Positions 17,488 to 25,508 of a stretch of 64,000 nucleotides of DNA are shown piece by piece. Origin of the DNA: an uncultured Desulfovibrionaceae bacterium. GTDB taxonomy: Bacteria > Desulfobacterota > Desulfovibrionia > Desulfovibrionales > Desulfovibrionaceae. The notes beneath the pieces are model-generated. The model did not search any database, was not told the DNA's origin, and worked only from the letters and a program-made list of their open reading frames with translations. The DNA lies in contig CALUZB010000019.1 in assembly GCA_944325195.1 (NCBI GenBank), forward strand, positions 1 through 64,000. The letters run 5' to 3'. The position numbers were made by a program, and so were the translations under genes. The stretch's first letter is position 1. Each line of letters opens with the position of its first letter.

Positions 17488-18879
17488 CTAAGCAGGCAGT
17501 TTGTCGAACAGCCAGGTGCCGTCCCAGAAAGCCTTGGGATTAAGGGCCAGATCTTTTACCGGAGCATATTCCGGTGCCCCGATTTTTTCAGTTTTTGTCT
17601 GTTCAGCCAATTCGCGTTTAGCCTCGGATGCAATATCCGGATTGAGCAGGATTTCCGCACCGGTCAGGTAAATCGCTTTAGAACAAGCCAGGGCGCCCTT
17701 GCGGCTGAACTCCATGCCGGCCAGGGCGGTGGTGCACCAGTTATGCAGAGGCACTTGAGCGGGAATTTCCCAGTTGACCCGGCCAAGGGGAATGCGCCAA
17801 CTTGCTTCGCCGTCGTCCTGTCCATAGGGGTCCACTCCCTCGGAAAGGTAGATGATTTCAGGGCTTGAAACTACTTTGTCTGTGCCTGTGGCGTTTCGGA
17901 GCAGTTGGGAAATCGCTTCCAGGTCTCCCGGGGTATAGGGGGGTACGCCCACTTGCTTCAGATTTTTAAGCAGCAACCGGCCCAAGGTGTGATTGGGCAG
18001 ATAGCCGCGGGTGGCTGAGATAAAACCTTCAACTACCTCCACCCCGGCAATTCTGGCGCTGTCTCTGACTATGCCGGCCACATAGTCGTAGGTGCGGCGC
18101 ATGGTCTGGTAGTTCGGGTGGCGCACATACAGCCACAAGCTGGTGCGGTCGGGGGTGATGTTCGGCATTACTCCGCCGTGGCGGATAACATGTTCGACCG
18201 ATACACCCGGGAATTGATGCGCGCGCATGCGCTCTATGGAGGCCACAGCCAGCTCAACTGCGTCCAGGGCGTTGCGGTTGCGGGCAGCTCCGGAATGGCT
18301 TGAAACGCCGCCGAAGGCGAATTCGCCCGTGCCGCAGGACAGGGTGGGTCTGGCCACGCTGGCGTTCTGGTAGTCAACATGGCAGGTCAGAATCACGTCC
18401 AGCCCTGCAAATCCACCCTCACCCAGCAGAGCAATTTTGCCCCAGAGGATTTCCTCTGCCGGGCAACCCAGCACGATTATGCGGCCGGGCAGTTTTTCTG
18501 CCCTCAGAAAATCTTTAAGCGCTATGGCTGCGCCGGTATTGCCGCCGCCTATGTGCGAGTGCAGGCAGGCGTGTCCGGCGGCCTGACCGGGTAAGGGGCA
18601 ACGGTGAGAAACCGCAGCGTTGGACAGACCGGCCAATCCGTCATATTCAGCCAGAATGCCGATTGCAGGACCGCCTTGCCCATAAACCGCCCGGAAGGCG
18701 GTGGGAATGCCGCAGTATTGCCGCTCCACCGTAAAGCCCTCTTGCTCCAGCCACTGGCACAGCAACTCACAGGAGCGGTATTCCATGAGGGGCGGCTCGG
18801 GGGTTTCCCAAAGCTTGCCGATGCAGCCGGAAATTTCCGCTTGTTTATTATCCCAATGTTGTGCGTTGATTTCAGTCAT
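17488..18879 (-). CDS. M20D-family amidohydrolase (AbgB / aminobenzoyl-glutamate hydrolase-like)
   Basis: A 463-residue metallopeptidase-fold amidohydrolase. N-terminal landmarks are GILAEYDGLAGL and the metal region GHACLHSHIGGGNTGAA; then CPAEEILWGK with the Glu pair near residue 150, a dimerisation insert (SSHSGAARNRNALDAVELA), and GGVMPNITPDRTSLWLYVRHPN. AbgB cleaves p-aminobenzoyl-glutamate, a folate breakdown product; related enzymes hydrolyse N-acyl amino acids. The true substrate is unknown. The metal motif reads C-L-H instead of the usual C-G-H, with both ligands kept. ATG 18879 is chosen for its AAGGAG site; a TTG at 18900 lies in the stop region of the upstream gene. Only 21 bases separate it from the YjiH-like gene, so the two are co-transcribed. 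Confidence 0.82.
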   Translation of the reverse strand: MTEINAQHWDNKQAEISGCIGKLWETPEPPLMEYRSCELLCQWLEQEGFTVERQYCGIPTAFRAVYGQGGPAIGILAEYDGLAGLSNAAVSHRCPLPGQAAGHACLHSHIGGGNTGAAIALKDFLRAEKLPGRIIVLGCPAEEILWGKIALLGEGGFAGLDVILTCHVDYQNASVARPTLSCGTGEFAFGGVSSHSGAARNRNALDAVELAVASIERMRAHQFPGVSVEHVIRHGGVMPNITPDRTSLWLYVRHPNYQTMRRTYDYVAGIVRDSARIAGVEVVEGFISATRGYLPNHTLGRLLLKNLKQVGVPPYTPGDLEAISQLLRNATGTDKVVSSPEIIYLSEGVDPYGQDDGEASWRIPLGRVNWEIPAQVPLHNWCTTALAGMEFSRKGALACSKAIYLTGAEILLNPDIASEAKRELAEQTKTEKIGAPEYAPVKDLALNPKAFWDGTWLFDKLPA

Positions 18880-18900
18880 ATAAACTCCTTGGAGCGTCAA

Positions 18901-20244
18901 CTACCCAAAAAAGAAAAAGGCCAGCGGCGTGGCCATGAGCAGGGCCAGCAGGGTTCTGATCAGGAAAAGCGCCACCAGATGCCACAACTTAATGCCCATG
19001 TCCAGTTTAAGCAGCAATGGTCCGGTTTCGGTGAGGAAAATGATCTGACATATGCAGGTAATGGTCAGGGCAAATTTTGTGACCATGCTTTCCAGGCCCA
19101 TGCCCACTACGAAGGGCAGGAACAGGTCAACGCCGCCCAGTAGAATGCATTGCCCGGCCAGGGTTGCCTCGGGCAGCCCCAGCAGCCCTACCACCCATTC
19201 AAAGGGCAGGGCCAGGTAGCCGATAATCGGCGTATATTCAACCAGTATAGTGCCTACTGTGCCTATGGCCAGCACAATCGGCTCCAGAGTGAACCAGATG
19301 TCACCGGTGATTTTCAGGCCGCTCTTGATCAGGTTTTCCTTTTCCTCGCTGGCCCGTGCTGTGGCGGAGTATAAGGCATAGCTCAGACGGCTGTGCCCGG
19401 CGGGAATTTCTTCGGAAACATTCCGTTTGGGTGCATTCTCATAGAAGGTTTCACTAAAGCGGCTGAGCGGCGGAATGCGGCAGATGATGATATTGATGAG
19501 CACCCCCACTCCGATTACCGTGATGTAAATCAGCGGGAAGTAGTTGGCCAGCTTCAGAAAACTGGACAGCAGGTAAACAATGGCTACGGAAGCCACGCAC
19601 CAGCTGGCTGAAATTGTAGCGGCCTCGCGCCTGGTGTAGAAGCCGTCCTCAAACTCTTTGTTGGTAAGCACAATGCCCATGGTTCCGCTGCCCACCCAGG
19701 CAACGGAACAGTTCACTGCCGAGCGTCCGGGAATGCGGAAAATGGGGCGCATTACCGGACGCAGCAGATTGCCCACAAATTCCATAAGCCCGAATTCAGT
19801 GAGCAGGGGAATGAACATGCCTGCCCATAGGAAGAAAGGAATGAGGTTGGCTACTACATCAACCATCATCATGCCGCCGGTGTTCTTTGACCAGATGAAC
19901 TCCGGACCCAGCTTGAAATAGACCATAATTCCGATAAGGAATGCGAAAATACGGATGAACAGGTTGAAAATTTTTACATTAAACAGTCGCGCCCAATATC
20001 CTTTGAACAGCTTGGGGTTGCAGAATCCCAGAGCTGAGCACACGGCCGAAACCCCAAGCACCAGCAGTACAAAGGGCAGAAGGAAATTGCCCATAGCGCT
20101 TTTAGTGGCGTTGATGATCAGATTGACCAGCAGGGTGAATTCGCCGTCAATGCGAATGGGCACCAGAAACAGCGCCACCCCGGCCAGCGAGGGCAGCAGA
20201 AATTTCAGTATATGCTTGGTGTTGATGTCCTTTTGTTGTTCCAT
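18901..20244 (-). CDS. YjiH-family / nucleoside-recognition (Gate) domain membrane protein
   Basis: A 447-residue polytopic protein with about ten hydrophobic segments, beginning MEQQKDINTKHILKFLLPSLAGVALFLVPI. It contains Gate-like stretches (FLWAGMFIPLLTEFGLMEFVGNLLRPVMRPIF; CSVAWVGSGTMGIVLTNKEFEDG), as in E. coli YjiH. Proteins of this type are often beside M20 peptidases and are thought to move the peptidase's substrate or product across the inner membrane; no substrate is firmly known. AGGAAGGAC precedes the start. First gene of a two-gene unit with the amidohydrolase. Confidence 0.78.
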   Translation of the reverse strand: MEQQKDINTKHILKFLLPSLAGVALFLVPIRIDGEFTLLVNLIINATKSAMGNFLLPFVLLVLGVSAVCSALGFCNPKLFKGYWARLFNVKIFNLFIRIFAFLIGIMVYFKLGPEFIWSKNTGGMMMVDVVANLIPFFLWAGMFIPLLTEFGLMEFVGNLLRPVMRPIFRIPGRSAVNCSVAWVGSGTMGIVLTNKEFEDGFYTRREAATISASWCVASVAIVYLLSSFLKLANYFPLIYITVIGVGVLINIIICRIPPLSRFSETFYENAPKRNVSEEIPAGHSRLSYALYSATARASEEKENLIKSGLKITGDIWFTLEPIVLAIGTVGTILVEYTPIIGYLALPFEWVVGLLGLPEATLAGQCILLGGVDLFLPFVVGMGLESMVTKFALTITCICQIIFLTETGPLLLKLDMGIKLWHLVALFLIRTLLALLMATPLAFFFFG

Positions 20245-21105
20245 GTCCTTCCTCCTCAGGCCTCCCCGCCTGAATGCTGATTAATTTCAATCCGGATTGC
20301 CTGTAATCCGGATATACAAGTCAGTGCCTGCTCTTGTAGGCTGCGGCTGATTATACCTGCTTGTAAAGGGGTATCTCTGTGTTTCATAAGTTGATATTTC
20401 GACACTTGAGAATCGTTTGGGCCGGACGTGGGGGATCCGGCTGCATTGAATGGCAACGGTTTCACGAGGCATAACTCCCGGTAGCGGGCAGCCCTAATGC
20501 GGCCGAAGCAAACAGCCTGGAGCAGCCCGGCCGGCATAGCTGAGCATGTCGCTGCTTAAGTTCAGCCCGAAGCGTCTCCCCCGGCGTGTTTTCCTGTAGG
20601 ATGTCACTCCCCCTGTAGATGAAACTTTTAACGGCCTGTTTCGGTTGATTTTCCGGCAGGGTCCTGTGGTTTTTATTGAAATAAGCATTCGGGGCGCGTT
20701 TTTCAGTGGGTCATAACCCGACATTTGTATTTAATATTGTCTGAAGAAAACGTCCGACAACTAATCTTATCAAAAATCATTTATAAGGGCTTACCTCTCC
20801 GAACAAGAGCTCGGTACAAGGCTTTGCAGCCGTGAATCGGACACCTTTTCGGTAAAATGAGCCGCATAAATTGTCTAGCAGGCAATTTATTGAATGAGTT
20901 TTAGCTGTATCCCGCCGATTTGGCAAGATTCAAATTTGTCGGATCTCGCAGTCGGTTTTTTCCCAACTGTTAGTTGATTGAAAACGTTGGGTGGTTCATC
21001 TGCAATAAATTATAGCGGACAGCCTGAATGAGTATAACTGCTTTATTTGTGAAATTCTAAAACGACTTTAAATTCCAGGAAAACACAGGGTTTTACGGGG
21101 GCGGC
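20245..21105. other. Long divergent intergenic region
   Basis: About 860 bases between the YjiH-like gene (-) and the HD-GYP promoter (+). Short minus-strand frames here (20256-20724) show no family features or ribosome binding site. No insertion sequence ends or structured RNA were recognised. Confidence 0.45.
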
Positions 21106-21133
21106 TTGACTTCACGCTGTGCTTGAGTATAGT
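21106..21133 (+). promoter_or_regulatory. Candidate sigma-70 promoter for the HD-GYP gene
   Basis: TTGACT, 16 bases, TATAGT, close to consensus at both boxes. Predicted start near 21140, leaving a leader of about 125 bases before the ATG at 21265. Confidence 0.6.
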
Positions 21134-21264
21134 TCAAATAATTCCAAGCTTACAGGTAGCGTATTATCGTTACGAATTTTCTGCGTTTTGGGTAACAGGA
21201 AATAGATGAGTGTTTCCCGGGATTGAAGATGTCTGCCGCCGTAATTTATTGAGGCAATTCATTC

Positions 21265-22320
21265 ATGAAGTCTAAGCCGAATATAGCAATCATAGATGAC
21301 AGTCGTCTGAAACGGAAGTTTTTGACCGAAATTCTCAAAGGGCATTTTACTGTGCATGCTTTCAGCAGCAGTGCTGAAGCACTGCCGCGTTTGGCGGGAA
21401 TCAAGCCGCAGTGCATCCTGTTGGATATGGAACGGCCCGGTGAGGACGGACTTGAGGATATCAGGCGAATCAAAGCCTCTCCCGATATTGCGGAAGTACC
21501 GGTTATTTTCATTACCTCGTTCAGCGACGGCAGTTTTGAGAAACGCGCTCTGGAAAGTGGTGCTGTAGATTTTGTGGGGAATAAATTCTCCCAGGAAATT
21601 ATCCTTGCCCGGGTTAAGTCCCACACTGAATTGTATGCTTACCGGCATCATCTTGAAGATAGGGTGCGCAAGAATACCCAGACCATTTTCGACTTGCAGG
21701 ACGCCATTATGATGGCCCTGTCCGAATTGGTGGAATGCCGCGACAGCAACACAGCGGGCCATGCTCAGCGTACCCGCGACTACGTTGAGCGTCTGGTCAG
21801 GCAGCTTATCTCCGATGGAAGTTATGTGGATGTGCTTACCGACGGTTATGTGCGCGACATCGTACGGGCCGCCCCTCTGCACGATATCGGCAAGGTTGGA
21901 GTTCGCGACGCAGTGCTTAATAAGCCCGGACGTCTTTCAGATGAAGAGTTTGAGGAAATGAAGCGGCACACTATCTTTGGGGCCATGTCCATTAATAAGG
22001 CTATGAAGGTTGTGCATGACAGCAGTTTTTTAAGTGTGCTGCGCGATATTTCCCTGAGCCACCATGAGCGTTGGGATGGCAGCGGCTATCCGTTGGGCCT
22101 GAGCGGCGAGCGTATCCCTCTGAGCGGGCGGATAATGGCTATTGCTGATGTGTACGACGCTCTGGTGAGTAAAAGACCTTACAAAGATCCACTGTCGCAC
22201 GAGCAGGCTGTGGACATTATTCGTCAGGGGGTGGGCAGCCATTTTGACCCGCTGGTTGGAGCGGCGTTTCTGGCTTGTGCCGATGATTTTCAGGAAATTT
22301 CGCGGCGTCATCGCGGCTGA
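21265..22320 (+). CDS. Response regulator with HD-GYP output domain (probable c-di-GMP phosphodiesterase)
   Basis: 351 residues. An N-terminal receiver domain (AIIDDSRLKRKFL; phospho-acceptor Asp54 in CILLDME; Lys in VGNKFSQEI) is joined by a helical linker to an HD-GYP domain. That domain has the HD pair in PLHDIGKVGV (near residue 210), KRHTIFGA, SHHERWDGSGYP with an intact GYP near 270, and ADVYDALVSKRPY. Proteins with all these residues hydrolyse c-di-GMP, linking a phosphorelay to motility or attachment. No cognate kinase is adjacent; the shattered hybrid kinase at 27.9-29.5 kb could once have been a partner, but that is speculation. Confidence 0.9.
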   Translation: MKSKPNIAIIDDSRLKRKFLTEILKGHFTVHAFSSSAEALPRLAGIKPQCILLDMERPGEDGLEDIRRIKASPDIAEVPVIFITSFSDGSFEKRALESGAVDFVGNKFSQEIILARVKSHTELYAYRHHLEDRVRKNTQTIFDLQDAIMMALSELVECRDSNTAGHAQRTRDYVERLVRQLISDGSYVDVLTDGYVRDIVRAAPLHDIGKVGVRDAVLNKPGRLSDEEFEEMKRHTIFGAMSINKAMKVVHDSSFLSVLRDISLSHHERWDGSGYPLGLSGERIPLSGRIMAIADVYDALVSKRPYKDPLSHEQAVDIIRQGVGSHFDPLVGAAFLACADDFQEISRRHRG

Positions 22321-23413
22321 AAAGGTTGGGACGGCTCGTCTGAAATGATAGAGCTGTTTGTGTCCTAAGGCAGCGCTTTCAGTTTAATGTCGCCCGGCAG
22401 ACCTGAGCTTTTGAGGGTTGAGCATACTGCCCGTGCGGGAGGGCACGCATAATTTCCCGGCATAACCGTTGCTCGGAAGTCGTGTCCGCCAAGACCTTCT
22501 TCTGTTTCAGCTGTACAACCTACATGAGTCTGTTTTTATACCTTGATAATTCGGTTTCCAGGTTTTCATTTGACAATACATTGGAGTTGACCGGGGCGGT
22601 TTGCAAGGCGTGCAAATCTGTCCGGTCTGTTTGATTTGTTTCTCAAAAACCTTTCCCCGCGTTCCCGCCATCTTTTCCATTATTAAAACGTTTCTGGCCA
22701 ATCCAGGAGCTTTCAGACTGTCAAACTCAATAGGATTGATGTTTGAGAATACGGTTTTGAAGTTACAGATATGTCTGTTATGTCGCGGATTGGATGCGTA
22801 GAAATTGTTCACGGCATGGCCGACCGATTTTTTTATAACCGGCGGATATTTTAAATAAACGTGTTTAAGCCAAACCTGCTTTAAGCACATTCGCCTTTGC
22901 CAAACCGGATTGGCGAGGTTCTTTTCCTCTGCCTTACATTCCCCAAAAGCCCATTCATTCCAGCCCTCTTTCCTTCAGTAAATGTTTCATTTTCTTTTAA
23001 CAAGACTGGGTAACATTATTTAACACCGGAGTTCTGTCCCTTGTGGACAATAAATTCCCGTTAACCTGGTTTAACCTGGAATTACTGTTTTAAACAGAAA
23101 ACTTTTTATAAAAATGAACTAAAAAAGAAAGAGGAAAGGAAATAAAGGAGGGAATAAAAGTCAGAAATTGTGAATTTATGGAATGAAAGGGCGATTTGAG
23201 ACTAGTAGTGAATGTACTGTTTATTTTAAATGTATCGGCTCACATTTACCCCCTTAAGCGGCAATTCTGAAAAACGGAGCGCAAAGAAGCGCAAACGGAC
23301 GTAAGGGCCCGGCAGCGGATACCCTGGACACTTAACCAAATCTGTTTTGAAAAATTATGCAACTTGTGCATCGGCTGTTGTTTAACTCTATAACTCCTAA
23401 GGAAGGTATTAAC
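22321..23413. other. Long intergenic region upstream of the porin
   Basis: About 1.1 kb with no credible gene. The right third is A/T-rich and holds the tandem 10-bp repeat at 23061-23080 and a CTGTTT-T-AAACAG palindrome at 23084-23096. A minus-strand frame (22507-22890) has no recognisable features. Confidence 0.5.
23061..23096. promoter_or_regulatory. Tandem TTAACCTGG repeat and palindrome upstream of the porin
   Basis: TTAACCTGGT then TTAACCTGGA in direct contact (10-bp period), followed by CTGTTT-T-AAACAG. Regulators that bind direct repeats one helical turn apart could use this; it lies about 320-350 bases before the porin start. Confidence 0.3.
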
Positions 23414-24919
23414 ATGAGGAAACTGTTGTCATTAATTATAGCCGGGGGCTTATGTGCGGCTACTGCTTCAGCGGCTTCGGCTGCGGATATCAAAGTCAAA
23501 GGACGTTTCGATTTCGGATTCGGCCTTTACGACGGCACCAACTTCACCAAACATTCCAGTGAAGAAAAGTTTGAAGCCAGGCAGCGTTTGCGCACCCAAG
23601 TTGACTATATCGCTTCGGAATCTCTGAAGGGTGTGTTCCAGATAGAAATCGGCACCACTGACTGGGGCGGCAATGGCGGCGCCACCTGGGGTAGTCCGGC
23701 AGTGGGGCGCGGCGCGGGCGGCGCCATGGGCGCCGACGGCGTGGCCATTGAAGTGAAGCATATGTATATTGACTGGCTGGTTCCCCAAACCGACTTGCAG
23801 GTGCGCATGGGTATTCAACCCTTTGCCTTACCCACGGCTGTCAACCGGGGAGATTACGGAAGCGGCAGCCCTGTTGTTGACGACGATATGGCCGGTATTC
23901 TGCTTTCTTACAACTTCAATGAAAATGTGGGCATGAACCTGGGTTGGTTCCGGCCTTGGGATGGCGATGTGGGTGAGCAAACCGGTTCCAGCCGTTACGA
24001 CAGCCCTCGTTTCGGTGAGAAGGACGAGATTGATATCTTTACCCTGACTCTGCCCATTGAAGTGCCTGACACTTTCAGTTTTACCCCTTACGGCGTGTTC
24101 GCCAATGTGGGCAGCAACCTGGGAAATAACCTCTGGTATGAAAATATAATTGGCTATTACGGTGCTTCCAACAGTTGGCTGAGCGGCAACGGAGCATTCG
24201 GCGACAACGGCACTGCCTGGTGGGCCGGTTTCGCGTTTGACCTGTCTTACCTTGATCCTTTTATTGCCGCCGTGGACTTCACTTACGGCAGTTATTCCGC
24301 GGATAACGTAGCTCCTTACACCGGTTTCGCCGATTACCTGGGAGCGCTGGCTCCCAACGATCCCGACCGGGCCGGTTGGGCGGTTGTGGCCAAGTTGGGC
24401 TACAAACTGGACTACTTTACTCCGAATATTATCGGCTGGTACGGCTCAGGCGCCGATCTGGACGGCGGCGACGGCTTGGATGGTCTTATGCCCTCCCTGT
24501 CTCCCTTCTGGGGAATGACCTCGTTCGGGTACATGGCTTCCGGCGCCCTTTCCCGTGATGCGCAAATCGGCGCTTCTCCGGCAGGCACCTGGGGGATTGC
24601 GGCCGGTCTGGACGATATCCGCTTTATCGATAACCTGACCACTTACTTCCGTCTGGCTTATTACAGCGGGACCAACGATGTTGAGAACTACAATCGGGCC
24701 GCCAAGGCTTCCGGTTCTCTGGACGCTTTCCGCCAGTTTGAAATGCTCGACAAGTCCGATTGGGCCTTTGAAGTGAACCTGGACAACGTAATTAACATTT
24801 ATGATAATCTGGATATGTATGTGGAAGTAGCCTATCTGCATGTTGACGTCGATCAGGCCGGATCCGACTTTGATGAAGATGCCTGGAAAGGATTTGTCGG
24901 ATTTAAATATACATTCTAG
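23414..24919 (+). CDS. Outer membrane homotrimeric porin (Desulfovibrio type)
   Basis: A 501-residue beta-barrel protein. The signal peptide MRKLLSLIIAGGLCAATASAASA is cleaved near residue 23, leaving ADIKVKGRFDFGFGLYDG. The body is rich in Gly, Asp and aromatic residues in alternating strands, and the protein ends FVGFKYTF with the terminal Phe needed for BAM-mediated insertion. Long Asp/Gly-rich stretches suggest surface loops that bind cations. This pattern is the abundant porin of Desulfovibrio relatives, the general channel for small polar solutes. ATG 23414 follows AAGGAAGG and gives a proper signal peptide; the longer frame from 23357 does not. A hairpin follows the stop. Confidence 0.88.
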   Translation: MRKLLSLIIAGGLCAATASAASAADIKVKGRFDFGFGLYDGTNFTKHSSEEKFEARQRLRTQVDYIASESLKGVFQIEIGTTDWGGNGGATWGSPAVGRGAGGAMGADGVAIEVKHMYIDWLVPQTDLQVRMGIQPFALPTAVNRGDYGSGSPVVDDDMAGILLSYNFNENVGMNLGWFRPWDGDVGEQTGSSRYDSPRFGEKDEIDIFTLTLPIEVPDTFSFTPYGVFANVGSNLGNNLWYENIIGYYGASNSWLSGNGAFGDNGTAWWAGFAFDLSYLDPFIAAVDFTYGSYSADNVAPYTGFADYLGALAPNDPDRAGWAVVAKLGYKLDYFTPNIIGWYGSGADLDGGDGLDGLMPSLSPFWGMTSFGYMASGALSRDAQIGASPAGTWGIAAGLDDIRFIDNLTTYFRLAYYSGTNDVENYNRAAKASGSLDAFRQFEMLDKSDWAFEVNLDNVINIYDNLDMYVEVAYLHVDVDQAGSDFDEDAWKGFVGFKYTF

Positions 24920-24956
24920 AACTTACTGATCGAGGATAGAGCTGATGCGCTGAAAC

Positions 24957-24987
24957 GGCCGGATCTCCGTAAGGGGGTCCGGCCTTT
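24957..24987 (+). terminator. Terminator after the porin
   Basis: A 7-bp GC stem GGCCGGA / TCCGGCC followed by a short T run (TTT). Confidence 0.6.
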
Positions 24988-25508
24988 GGGGTAGAAGGTT
25001 GAAACTGCAGCCTGTTTCAAAGCCGGTACAGACTCAACCTTCTCGACTGTTCGACAAAATTCCGGAATATTCTGCCTCTGCACCAAAGCTCTCCGGTTGG
25101 TAAGACGGTTAATTTGCCTGCAGGTTCTCTGCAATAATTTGAACACTTGCAAATGCTCAAATTCAGGGATATTGAAATGAAAAACGGAAGACGCAGCGAG
25201 CTGCCGTTTGAAAGGTTAATTAAAATTCTCCGGCGTCGCTCGTGCTGTCGCCCGCCGCGAAGGCGTAAGTGCATTTATTGACCTTGTTTTGCAACAGGGC
25301 AACTGATCCAACTTTGAGAACCATGACTTAAAGGTTCTGTTCCGGAAGCCGATTACCTTTGAAAGGCATTTTCAAAGGTAGGTGCGCTGACGGGAGCGGT
25401 ATTGTTTGTGGAAACGCTTTGCCTGGCGGAAGTTGCGAGTTTGAATATGGTGTGGCAGTCAGCCATTAAGGGAGTTTTGGTTTAAATCGGTTATCAAAGG
25501 CAGATGTT
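24988..25508. other. Intergenic region between porin and GGDEF gene
   Basis: No gene is seen in these 520 bases. Short minus-strand frames (24916-25274) lack start sites or domain features. Confidence 0.45.

Noticed and set aside
20256-20724. Small minus-strand frames upstream of the YjiH-like gene
   Set aside because: No ribosome binding sites, skewed composition and mutual overlap; more likely non-coding.
22507-22890. 127-codon minus-strand frame
   Set aside because: No membrane, signal or domain pattern and no start signal; mixed composition typical of chance frames.
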